Shown here: piece after piece, positions 11,015 through 23,500 of the stretch
How positions within the stretch are numbered: the first letter of the stretch is position 1
Layout of the letters: each line of letters starts with the position of its first letter
From: Brassica napus
Taxonomy: Eukaryota; Streptophyta; Magnoliopsida; Brassicales; Brassicaceae
DNA length: 64,000 bases
Direction: 5' to 3'
Assembly: GCF_020379485.1 (NCBI RefSeq)
Contig: NW_026014793.1
Span: 1-64,000, forward strand
Translations under genes and position numbers: made by a program
The notes under the pieces: generated by a model
What the model saw: only the letters and a program-made list of their open reading frames with translations
Told to the model about the DNA's origin: nothing
Database searches by the model: none

Positions 11015-11580
11015 TGATTTTAGAGAGTTGAACAGGTATTGAGAGATTTAGAGAAAGATTAAAGTGAGATGAGATGATTTATGAAATGTAGAAGAGAAAC
11101 ATGATGAACTAGAGAGAGAATATGATGAACTCGTGTTAACCATTAATCAAGACAGAGTTTACAATATATAGAGAGAGACATTAGGGTATTCAGAAGCACT
11201 AAGCATGTGAGGTCAAGGATAAGATTGCTTTAATTCAAATGTAAACCAATGGGAGCTGTCACACGCTTTTGGCATCTTGGACTCGGTTCCTTTTGCCTTT
11301 ACAGCTTGTGCCAGACTGTCAGGATAAGCCGCGGTCACTCTATCCATCCAAACGGTCATATCTCCTAAGGTAAAACCCCTTTGGCCGTTTAACCCTTTCA
11401 CCCGGGTAACTTCCCGCTTGGTCGAGTTATGGATCGACCCGGACAGTACGGACAGTACGGCCGGTACGGCCTCTTGTACGGCCTGGTCGATCCCTAACCT
11501 TCCTTCCCTTTGCCTCCACTTCTCACATCCTCAACTCCTTAAGCCATCTCCCCATATACTGAACCACTTATTTTAAACCA
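11015..11580 (-). repeat. copia-2 5' LTR, about 566 bp
   Basis: The plus strand begins TGATTTTAGAG and ends TTTTAAACCA, then satellite starts with ACTCCTATGAG. Minus-strand termini are therefore TGGTTT...AAATCA, canonical TG...CA. A minus-strand TATA box (TATATATT) lies at 11163-11170. The exact right edge is uncertain by one or two bases because CA also fits the satellite consensus. The other LTR is off the window. Confidence 0.72.
11431..11493. repeat. GC-rich inverted and tandem repeat block in the copia-2 LTR
   Basis: Perfect 9-bp inverted repeats GGATCGACC (11431-11439) and GGTCGATCC (11485-11493) enclose repeated GGACAGTAC and GTACGGCC units. On the minus strand it lies upstream of the TATA box, in the U3 region, so a regulatory or hairpin role is possible. 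It stands out against the AT-rich surroundings. Confidence 0.7.
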
Positions 11581-14500
11581 ACTCCTATGAGATTTATTCA
11601 ACTTCCTGGTGATTCTCCACCACTTTATGTATCCAAATCAAGCTTCTTACAAAGAGATTCATCCTGGTTTGATTGGAACACGAAGAAGCTGTGCTATTCC
11701 CAAACTGGGAAACTGGAATCACCTGATTTGAAAGTGGGATAACTTCTTCATCCCAACTCCTATGAGATTTATTCAACTTCCTGGTGATTCTCCACCACTT
11801 TATGTATCCAAATCAAGCTTCTTACAAAGAGATTCATCCTGGTTTGATTGGAACGACGAAGAAGCTGTGCTATTCCCAAACTGGGAAACTGGAATCACCT
11901 GATTTGAAAGTGGGATAACTTCTTCATCCCAACTCCTATGAGATTTATTCAACTTCCTGGTGATTCTCCACCACTTTATGTATCCAAATCAAGCTTCTCA
12001 CAAAGTGATTCATCCTGGTTTGATTGGAACGACGAAGAAGCTGTGCTATTCCCAAACTGGGAAACTGGAATCACCTGATTTGAAAGTGGGATAACTTCTT
12101 CATCCCAACTCCTATGAGATTTATTCAACTTCCTGGTGATTCTCCACCACTTTATGTATCCAAATCAAGCTTCTCACAAAGTGATTCATCCTGGTTTGAT
12201 TGGAACGACGAAGAAGCTGTGCTATTCCCAAACTGGGAAACTGGAATCACCTGATTTGAAAGTGGGATAACTTCTTTTCCCAACTCCTATGAGATTTATT
12301 CAACTTCCTGGTGATTCTCCACCACTTTATGTATCCAAATCAAGCTTCTCACAAAGTGATTCATCCTGGTTTGATTGGAACGACGAAGAAGCTGTGCTAT
12401 TCCCAAACTGGGAAACTGGAATCACCTGATTTGAAAGTGGGATAACTTCTTCATCCCAACTCCTATGAGATTTATTCAACTTCCTGGTGATTCTCCACCA
12501 CTTTATGTATCCAAATCAAGCTTCTCACAAAGTGATTCATCCTGGTTTGATTGGAACGACGAAGAAGCTGTGCTATTCCCAAACTGGGAAACTGGAATCA
12601 CCTGATTTGAAAGTGGGATAACTTCTTCATCCCAACTCCTATGAGATTTATTCAACTTCCTGGTGATTCTCCACCACTTTATGTATCCAAATCAAGCTTC
12701 TCACAAAGTGATTCATCCTGGTTTGATTGGAACGACGAAGAAGCTGTGCTATTCCCAAACTGGAAAACTGGAATCACCTGATTTGAAAGTGGGATAACTT
12801 CTTCATCCCAACTCCTATGAGATTTATTCAACTTCCTGGTGATTCTCCACCACTTTATGTATCCAAATCAAGCTTCTTACAAAGATTCATCCTGGTTTGA
12901 TTGGAACGACGAAGAAGCTGTGCTATTCCCAAACTGGGAAACTGGAATCACCTGATTTGAAAGTGGGATAACTTCTTCATCCCAACTCCTATGAGATTTA
13001 TTCAACTTCCTGGTGATTCTCCACCACTTTATGTATCCAAATCAAGCTTCTTACAAAGTGATTCATCCTGGTTTGATTGGAACGACGAAGAAGCTGTGCT
13101 ATTCCCAAACTGGGAAACTGGAATCACCTGATTTGAAAGTGGGATAACTTCTTTTCCCAACTCCTATGAGATTTATTCAACTTCCTGGTGATTCTCCACC
13201 ACTTTATGTATCCAAATCAAGCTTCTCACAAAGTGATTCATCCTGGTTTGATTGGAACGACGAAGAAGCTGTGCTATTCCCAAACTGGGAAACTGGAATC
13301 ACCTGATTTGAAAGTGGGATAACTTCTTCATCCCAACTCCTATGAGATTTATTCAACTTCCTGGTGATTCTCCACCACTTTATGTATCCAAATCAAGCTT
13401 CTTACAAAGATTCATCCTGGTTTGATTGGAACGACGAGAAGCTGTGCTATTCCCAAACTGGGAAACTGGAATCACCTGATTTGAAAGTGGGATAACTTCT
13501 TTTCCCAACTCCTATGAGATTTATTCAACTTCCTGGTGATTCTCCACCACTTTATGTATCCAAATCAAGCTTCTCACAAAGTGATTCATCCTGGTTTGAT
13601 TGGAACGACGAAGAAGCTGTGCTATTCCCAAACTGGGAAACTGGAATCACCTGATTTGAAAGTGGGATAACTTCTTCATCCCAACTCCTATGAGATTTAT
13701 TCAACTTCCTGGTGATTCTCCACCACTTTATGTATCCAAATCAAGCTTCTTACAAAGTGATTCATCCTGGTTTGATTGGAACGACGAAGAAGCTGTGCTA
13801 TTCCCAAACTGGGAAACTGGAATCACCTGATTTGAAAGTGGGATAACTTCTTCATCCAACTCCTATGAGATTTATTCAACTTCCTGGTGATTCTCCACCA
13901 CTTTATGTATCCAAATCAAGCTTCTCACAAAGTGATTCATCCTGGTTTGATTGGAACGACGAAGAAGCTGTGCTATTCCCAAACTGGGAAACTGGAATCA
14001 CCTGATTTGAAAGTGGGATAACTTCTTCATCCCAACTCCTATGAGATTTATTCAACTTCCTGGTGATTCTCCACCACTTTATGTATCCAAATCAAGCTTC
14101 TCACAAAGTGATTCATCCTGGTTTGATTGGAACGACGAAGAAGCTGTGCTATTCCCAAACTGGGAAACTGGAATCACCTGATTTGAAAGTGGGATAACTT
14201 CTTCATCCCAACTCCTATGAGATTTATTCAACTTCCTGGTGATTCTCCACCACTTTATGTATCCAAATCAAGCTTCTCACAAAGTGATTCATCCTGGTTT
14301 GATTGGAACGACGAAGAAGCTGTGCTATTCCCAAACTGGGAAACTGGAATCACCTGATTTGAAAGTGGGATAACTTCTTCATCCCAACTCCTATGAGATT
14401 TATTCAACTTCCTGGTGATTCTCCACCACTTTATGTATCCAAATCAAGCTTCTTACAAAGTGATTCATCCTGGTTTGATTGGAACGACGAAGAAGCTGTG

Positions 14501-17500
14501 CTATTCCCAAACTGGGAAACTGGAATCACCTGATTTGAAAGTGGGATAACTTCTTCATCCCAACTCCTATGAGATTTATTCAACTTCCTGGTGATTCTCC
14601 ACCACTTTATGTATCCAAATCAAGCTTCTCACAAAGTGATTCATCCTGGTTTGATTGGAACGACGAAGAAGCTGTGCTATTCCCAAACTGGGAAACTGGA
14701 ATCACCTGATTTGAAAGTGGGATAACTTCTTTTCCCAACTCCTATGAGATTTATTCAACTTCCTGGTGATTCTCCACCACTTTATGTATCCAAATCAAGC
14801 TTCTCACAAAGTGATTCATCCTGGTTTGATTGGAACGACGAAGAAGCTGTGCTATTCCCAAACTGGGAAACTGGAATCACCTGATTTGAAAGTGGGATAA
14901 CTTCTTCATCCCAACTCCTATGAGATTTATTCAACTTCCTGGTGATTCTCCACCACTTTATGTATCCAAATCAAGCTTCTTACAAAGTGATTCATCCTGG
15001 TTTGATTGGAACGACGAGAAGCTGTGCTATTCCCAAACTGGGAAACTGGAATCACCTGATTTGAAAGTGGGATAACTTCTTCATCCCAACTCCTATGAGA
15101 TTTATTCAACTTCCTGGTGATTCTCCACCACTTTATGTATCCAAATCAAGCTTCTCACAAAGTGATTCATCCTGGTTTGATTGGAACGACGAAGAAGCTG
15201 TGCTATTCCCAAACTGGGAAACTGGAATCACCTGATTTGAAAGTGGGATAACTTCTTCATCCCAACTCCTATGAGATTTATTCAACTTCCTGGTGATTCT
15301 CCACCACTTTATGTATCCAAATCAAGCTTCTTACAAAGAGATTCATCCTGGTTTGATTGGAACGACGAAGAAGCTGTGCTATTCCCAAACTGGGAAACTG
15401 GAATCACCTGATTTGAAAGTGGGATAACTTCTTCATCCCAACTCCTATGAGATTTATTCAACTTCCTGGTGATTCTCCACCACTTTATGTATCCAAATCA
15501 AGCTTCTCACAAAGTGATTCATCCTGGTTTGATTGGAACGACGAAGAAGCTGTGCTATTCCCAAACTGGGAAACTGGAATCACCTGATTTGAAAGTGGGA
15601 TAACTTCTTCATCCCAACTCCTATGAGATTTATTCAACTTCCTGGTGATTCTCCACCACTTTATGTATCCAAATCAAGCTTCTCACAAAGTGATTCATCC
15701 TGGTTTGATTGGAACGACGAAGAAGCTGTGCTATTCCCAAACTGGGAAACTGGAATCACCTGATTTGAAAGTGGGATAACTTCTTTTCGCCAACTCCTAT
15801 GAGATTTATTCAACTTCCTGGTGATTCTCCACCACTTTATGTATCCAAATCAAGCTTCTCACAAAGTGATTCATCCTGGTTTGATTGGAACGACGAAGAA
15901 GCTGTGCTATTCCCAAACTGGGAAACTGGAATCACCTGATTTGAAAGTGGGATAACTTCTTCATCCCAACTCCTATGAGATTTATTCAACTTCCTGGTGA
16001 TTCTCCACCACTTTATGTATCCAAATCAAGCTTCTCACAAAGTGATTCATCCTGGTTTGATTGGAACGACGAAGAAGCTGTGCTATTCCCAAACTGGGAA
16101 ACTGGAATCACCTGATTTGAAAGTGGGATAACTTCTTCATCCCAACTCCTATGAGATTTATTCAACTTCCTGGTGATTCTCCACCACTTTATGTATCCAA
16201 ATCAAGCTTCTCACAAAGTGATTCATCCTGGTTTGATTGGAACGACGAAGAAGCTGTGCTATTCCCAAACTGGGAAACTGGAATCACCTGATTTGAAAGT
16301 GGGATAACTTCTTCATCCCAACTCCTATGAGATTTATTCAACTTCCTGGTGATTCTCCACCACTTTATGTATCCAAATCAAGCTTCTTACAAAGTGATTC
16401 ATCCTGGTTTGATTGGAACGACGAAGAAGCTGTGCTATTCCCAAACTGGGAAACTGGAATCACCTGATTTGAAAGTGGGATAACTTCTTCATCCCAACTC
16501 CTATGAGATTTATTCAACTTCCTGGTGATTCTCCACCACTTTATGTATCCAAATCAAGCTTCTTACAAAGTGATTCATCCTGGTTTGATTGGAACGACGA
16601 AGAAGCTGTGCTATTCCCAAACTGGGAAACTGGAATCACCTGATTTGAAAGTGGGATAACTTCTTCATGCCAACTCCTATGAGATTTATTCAACTTCCTG
16701 GTGATTCTCCACCACTTTATGTATCCAAATCAAGCTTCTCACAAAGTGATTCATCCTGGTTTGATTGGAACGACGAAGAAGCTGTGCTATTCCCAAACTG
16801 GGAAACTGGAATCACCTGATTTGAAAGTGGGATAACTTCTTCATCCCAACTCCTATGAGATTTATTCAACTTCCTGGTGATTCTCCACCACTTTATGTAT
16901 CCAAATCAAGCTTCTCACAAAGTGATTCATCCTGGTTTGATTGGAACGACGAGAAGCTGTGCTATTCCCAAACTGGGAAACTGGAATCACCTGATTTGAA
17001 AGTGGGATAACTTCTTTTCCCAACTCCTATGAGATTTATTCAACTTCCTGGTGATTCTCCACCACTTTATGTATCCAAATCAAGCTTCTCACAAAGTGAT
17101 TCATCCTGGTTTGATTGGAACGACGAAGAAGCTGTGCTATTCCCAAACTGGGAAACTGGAATCACCTGATTTGAAAGTGGGATAACTTCTTCATCCCAAC
17201 TCCTATGAGATTTATTCAACTTCCTGGTGATTCTCCACCACTTTATGTATCCAAATCAAGCTTCTCACAAAGTGATTCATCCTGGTTTGATTGGAACGAC
17301 GAAGAAGCTGTGCTATTCCCAAACTGGGAAACTGGAATCACCTGATTTGAAAGTGGGATAACTTCTTCATCCCAACTCCTATGAGATTTATTCAACTTCC
17401 TGGTGATTCTCCACCACTTTATGTATCCAAATCAAGCTTCTCACAAAGTGATTCATCCTGGTTTGATTGGAACGACGAAGAAGCTGTGCTATTCCCAAAC

Positions 17501-20500
17501 TGGGAAACTGGAATCACCTGATTTGAAAGTGGGATAACTTCTTCATCCCAACTCCTATGAGATTTATTCAACTTCCTGGTGATTCTCCACCACTTTATGT
17601 ATCCAAATCAAGCTTCTCACAAAGTGATTCATCCTGGTTTGATTGGAACGACGAAAAGTTGTGCTATTCCCAAACTGGGAAACTGGAATCACCTGATTTG
17701 AAAGTGGGATAACTTCTTCATCCCAACTCCTATGAGATTTATTCAACTTCCTGGTGATTCTCCACCACTTTATGTATCCAAATCAAGCTTCTCACAAAGT
17801 GATTCATCCTGGTTTGATTGGAACGACGAAGAAGCTGTGCTATTCCCAAACTGGGAAACTGGAATCACCTGATTTGAAAGTGGGATAACTTCTTCATCCC
17901 AACTCCTATGAGATTTATTCAACTTCCTGGTGATTCTCCACCACTTTATGTATCCAAATCAAGCTTCTCACAAAGTGATTCATCCTGGTTTGATTGGAAC
18001 GACGAAGAAGCTGTGCTATTCCCAAACTGGGAAACTGGAATCACCTGATTTGAAAGTGGGATAACTTCTTCATCCCAACTCCTATGAGATTTATTCAACT
18101 TCCTGGTGATTCTCCACCACTTTATGTATCCAAATCAAGCTTCTCACAAAGTGATTCATCCTGGTTTGATTGGAACGACGAAGAAGCTGTGCTATTCCCA
18201 AACTGGGAAACTGGAATCACCTGATTTGAAAGTGGGATAACTTCTTCATCCCAACTCCTATGAGATTTATTCAACTTCCTGGTGATTCTCCACCACTTTA
18301 TGTATCCAAATCAAGCTTCTTACAAAGTGATTCATCCTGGTTTGATTGGAACGACGAAGAAGCTGTGCTATTCCCAAACTGGGAAACTGGAATCACCTGA
18401 TTTGAAAGTGGGATAACTTCTTCATCCCAACTCCTATGAGATTTATTCAACTTCCTGGTGATTCTCCACCACTTTATGTATCCAAATCAAGCTTCTCACA
18501 AAGTGATTCATCCTGGTTTGATTGGAACGACGAAGAAGCTGTGCTATTCCCAAACTGGGAAACTGGAATCACCTGATTTGAAAGTGGGATAACTTCTTCA
18601 TCCCAACTCCTATGAGATTTATTCAACTTCCTGGTGATTCTCCACCACTTTATGTATCCAAATCAAGCTTCTCACAAAGTGATTCATCCTGGTTTGATTG
18701 GAACGACGAAGAAGCTGTGCTATTCCCAAACTGGGAAACTGGAATCACCTGATTTGAAAGTGGGATAACTTCTTCATCCCAACTCCTATGAGATTTATTC
18801 AACTTCCTGGTGATTCTCCACCACTTTATGTATCCAAATCAAGCTTCTCACAAAGTGATTCATCCTGGTTTGATTGGAACGACGAGAAGCTGTGCTATTC
18901 CCAAACTGGGAAACTGGAATCACCTGATTTGAAAGTGGGATAACTTCTTCATCCCAACTCCTATGAGATTTATTCAACTTCCTGGTGATTCTCCACCACT
19001 TTATGTATCCAAATCAAGCTTCTCACAAAGTGATTCATCCTGGTTTGATTGGAACGACGAAGAAGCTGTGCTATTCCCAAACTGGGAAACTGGAATCACC
19101 TGATTTGAAAGTGGGATAACTTCTTTTCCCAACTCCTATGAGATTTATTCAACTTCCTGGTGATTCTCCACCACTTTATGTATCCAAATCAAGCTTCTCA
19201 CAAAGTGATTCATCCTGGTTTGATTGGAACGACGAAGAAGCTGTGCTATTCCCAAACTGGGAAACTGGAATCACCTGATTTGAAAGTGGGATAACTTCTT
19301 CATCCCAACTCCTATGAGATTTATTCAACTTCCTGGTGATTCTCCACCACTTTATGTATCCAAATCAAGCTTCTCACAAAGTGATTCATCCTGGTTTGAT
19401 TGGAACGACGAAGAAGCTGTGCTATTCCCAAACTGGGAAACTGGAATCACCTGATTTGAAAGTGGGATAACTTCTTCATCCCAACTCCTATGAGATTTAT
19501 TCAACTTCCTGGTGATTCTCCACCACTTTATGTATCCAAATCAAGCTTCTCACAAAGTGATTCATCCTGGTTTGATTGGAACGACGAAGAAGCTGTGCTA
19601 TTCCCAAACTGGGAAACTGGAATCACCTGATTTGAAAGTGGGATAACTTCTTCATCCCAACTCCTATGAGATTTATTCAACTTCCTGGTGATTCTCCACC
19701 ACTTTATGTATCCAAATCAAGCTTCTTACAAAGTGATTCATCCTGGTTTGATTGGAACGACGAAGAAGCTGTGCTATTCCCAAACTGGGAAACTGGAATC
19801 ACCTGATTTGAAAGTGGGATAACTTCTTCATCCCAACTCCTATGAGATTTATTCAACTTCCTGGTGATTCTCCACCACTTTATGTATCCAAATCAAGCTT
19901 CTTACAAAGTGATTCATCCTGGTTTGATTGGAACGACGAAGAAGCTGTGCTATTCCCAAACTGGGAAACTGGAATCACCTGATTTGAAAGTGGGATAACT
20001 TCTTCATCCCAACTCCTATGAGATTTATTCAACTTCCTGGTGATTCTCCACCACTTTATGTATCCAAATCAAGCTTCTCACAAAGTGATTCATCCTGGTT
20101 TGATTGGAACGACGAAGAAGCTGTGCTATTCCCAAACTGGGAAACTGGAATCACCTGATTTGAAAGTGGGATAACTTCTTCATCCCAACTCCTATGAGAT
20201 TTATTCAACTTCCTGGTGATTCTCCACCACTTTATGTATCCAAATCAAGCTTCTCACAAAGTGATTCATCCTGGTTTGATTGGAACGACGAGAAGCTGTG
20301 CTATTCCCAAACTGGGAAACTGGAATCACCTGATTTGAAAGTGGGATAACTTCTTTTCCCAACTCCTATGAGATTTATTCAACTTCCTGGTGATTCTCCA
20401 CCACTTTATGTATCCAAATCAAGCTTCTCACAAAGTGATTCATCCTGGTTTGATTGGAACGACGAAGAAGCTGTGCTATTCCCAAACTGGGAAACTGGAA

Positions 20501-23500
20501 TCACCTGATTTGAAAGTGGGATAACTTCTTCATCCCAACTCCTATGAGATTTATTCAACTTCCTGGTGATTCTCCACCACTTTATGTATCCAAATCAAGC
20601 TTCTTACAAAGTGATTCATCCTGGTTTGATTGGAACGACGAAGAAGCTGTGCTATTCCCAAACTGGGAAACTGGAATCACCTGATTTGAAAGTGGGATAA
20701 CTTCTTCATCCCAACTCCTATGAGATTTATTCAACTTCCTGGTGATTCTCCACCACTTTATGTATCCAAATCAAGCTTCTCACAAAGTGATTCATCCTGG
20801 TTTGATTGGAACGACGAAGAAGCTGTGCTATTCCCAAACTGGGAAACTGGAATCACCTGATTTGAAAGTGGGATAACTTCTTCATCCCAACTCCTATGAG
20901 ATTTATTCAACTTCCTGGTGATTCTCCACCACTTTATGTATCCAAATCAAGCTTCTCACAAAGTGATTCATCCTGGTTTGATTGGAACGACGAAGAAGCT
21001 GTGCTATTCCCAAACTGGGAAACTGGAATCACCTGATTTGAAAGTGGGATAACTTCTTTTCCCAACTCCTATGAGATTTATTCAACTTCCTGGTGATTCT
21101 CCACCACTTTATGTATCCAAATCAAGCTTCTCACAAAGTGATTCATCCTGGTTTGATTGGAACGACGAAGAAGCTGTGCTATTCCCAAACTGGGAAACTG
21201 GAATCACCTGATTTGAAAGTGGGATAACTTCTTCATCCCAACTCCTATGAGATTTATTCAACTTCCTGGTGATTCTCCACCACTTTATGTATCCAAATCA
21301 AGCTTCTCACAAAGTGATTCATCCTGGTTTGATTGGAACGACGAAGAAGCTGTGCTATTCCCAAACTGGGAAACTGGAATCACCTGATTTGAAAGTGGGA
21401 TAACTTCTTCATCCCAACTCCTATGAGATTTATTCAACTTCCTGGTGATTCTCCACCACTTTATGTATCCAAATCAAGCTTCTCACAAAGTGATTCATCC
21501 TGGTTTGATTGGAACGACGAAGAAGCTGTGCTATTCCCAAACTGGGAAACTGGAATCACCTGATTTGAAAGTGGGATAACTTCTTCATCCCAACTCCTAT
21601 GAGATTTATTCAACTTCCTGGTGATTCTCCACCACTTTATGTATCCAAATCAAGCTTCTTACAAAGTGATTCATCCTGGTTTGATTGGAACGACGAAGAA
21701 GCTGTGCTATTCCCAAACTGGGAAACTGGAATCACCTGATTTGAAAGTGGGATAACTTCTTCATCCCAACTCCTATGAGATTTATTCAACTTCCTGGTGA
21801 TTCTCCACCACTTTATGTATCCAAATCAAGCTTCTCACAAAGTGATTCATCCTGGTTTGATTGGAACGACGAAGAAGCTGTGCTATTCCCAAACTGGGAA
21901 ACTGGAATCACCTGATTTGAAAGTGGGATAACTTCTTCATCCCAACTCCTATGAGATTTATTCAACTTCCTGGTGATTCTCCACCACTTTATGTATCCAA
22001 ATCAAGCTTCTCACAAAGTGATTCATCCTGGTTTGATTGGAACGACGAAGAAGCTGTGCTATTCCCAAACTGGGAAACTGGAATCACCTGATTTGAAAGT
22101 GGGATAACTTCTTCATCCCAACTCCTATGAGATTTATTCAACTTCCTGGTGATTCTCCACCACTTTATGTATCCAAATCAAGCTTCTTACAAAGTGATTC
22201 ATCCTGGTTTGATTGGAACGACGAGAAGCTGTGCTATTCCCAAACTGGGAAACTGGAATCACCTGATTTGAAAGTGGGATAACTTCTTTTCCCAACTCCT
22301 ATGAGATTTATTCAACTTCCTGGTGATTCTCCACCACTTTATGTATCCAAATCAAGCTTCTCACAAAGTGATTCATCCTGGTTTGATTGGAACGACGAAG
22401 AAGCTGTGCTATTCCCAAACTGGGAAACTGGAATCACCTGATTTGAAAGTGGGATAACTTCTTCATCCCAACTCCTATGAGATTTATTCAACTTCCTGGT
22501 GATTCTCCACCACTTTATGTATCCAAATCAAGCTTCTTACAAAGTGATTCATCCTGGTTTGATTGGAACGACGAAGAAGCTGTGCTATTCCCAAACTGGG
22601 AAACTGGAATCACCTGATTTGAAAGTGGGATAACTTCTTCATCCAACTCCTATGAGATTTATTCAACTTCCTGGTGATTCTCCACCACTTTATGTATCCA
22701 AATCAAGCTTCTCACAAAGTGATTCATCCTGGTTTGATTGGAACGACGAAGAAGCTGTGCTATTCCCAAACTGGGAAACTGGAATCACCTGATTTGAAAG
22801 TGGGATAACTTCTTCATCCCAACTCCTATGAGATTTATTCAACTTCCTGGTGATTCTCCACCACTTTATGTATCCAAATCAAGCTTCTCACAAAGTGATT
22901 CATCCTGGTTTGATTGGAACGACGAAGAAGCTGTGCTATTCCCAAACTGGGAAACTGGAATCACCTGATTTGAAAGTGGGATAACTTCTTCATCCCAACT
23001 CCTATGAGATTTATTCAACTTCCTGGTGATTCTCCACCACTTTATGTATCCAAATCAAGCTTCTCACAAAGTGATTCATCCTGGTTTGATTGGAACGACG
23101 AAGAAGCTGTGCTATTCCCAAACTGGGAAACTGGAATCACCTGATTTGAAAGTGGGATAACTTCTTCATCCCAACTCCTATGAGATTTATTCAACTTCCT
23201 GGTGATTCTCCACCACTTTATGTATCCAAATCAAGCTTCTCACAAAGTGATTCATCCTGGTTTGATTGGAACGACGAAGAAGCTGTGCTATTCCCAAACT
23301 GGGAAACTGGAATCACCTGATTTGAAAGTGGGATAACTTCTTCATCCCAACTCCTATGAGATTTATTCAACTTCCTGGTGATTCTCCACCACTTTATGTA
23401 TCCAAATCAAGCTTCTCAAAGTGATTCATCCTGGTTTGATTGGAACGACGAAGAAGCTGTGCTATTCCCAAACTGGGAAACTGGAATCACCTGATTTGAA

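Larger units (their letters stand above)
7703..11580 (-). mobile_element. copia-2: decayed Ty1/copia LTR retrotransposon, interrupted by element E
   Basis: Reading leftwards on the minus strand: 5' LTR 11015-11580, primer-binding site 11000-11012, gag from 10912, protease, integrase and the first part of RT, which stops at element E (7702). At least three frame changes make it a pseudo-element. Its 5' LTR directly abuts the first satellite monomer, so the element inserted into, or at the edge of, array A. The remainder of RT, RNase H and the 3' LTR are expected left of the window, beyond the nested insertions. Confidence 0.85.
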
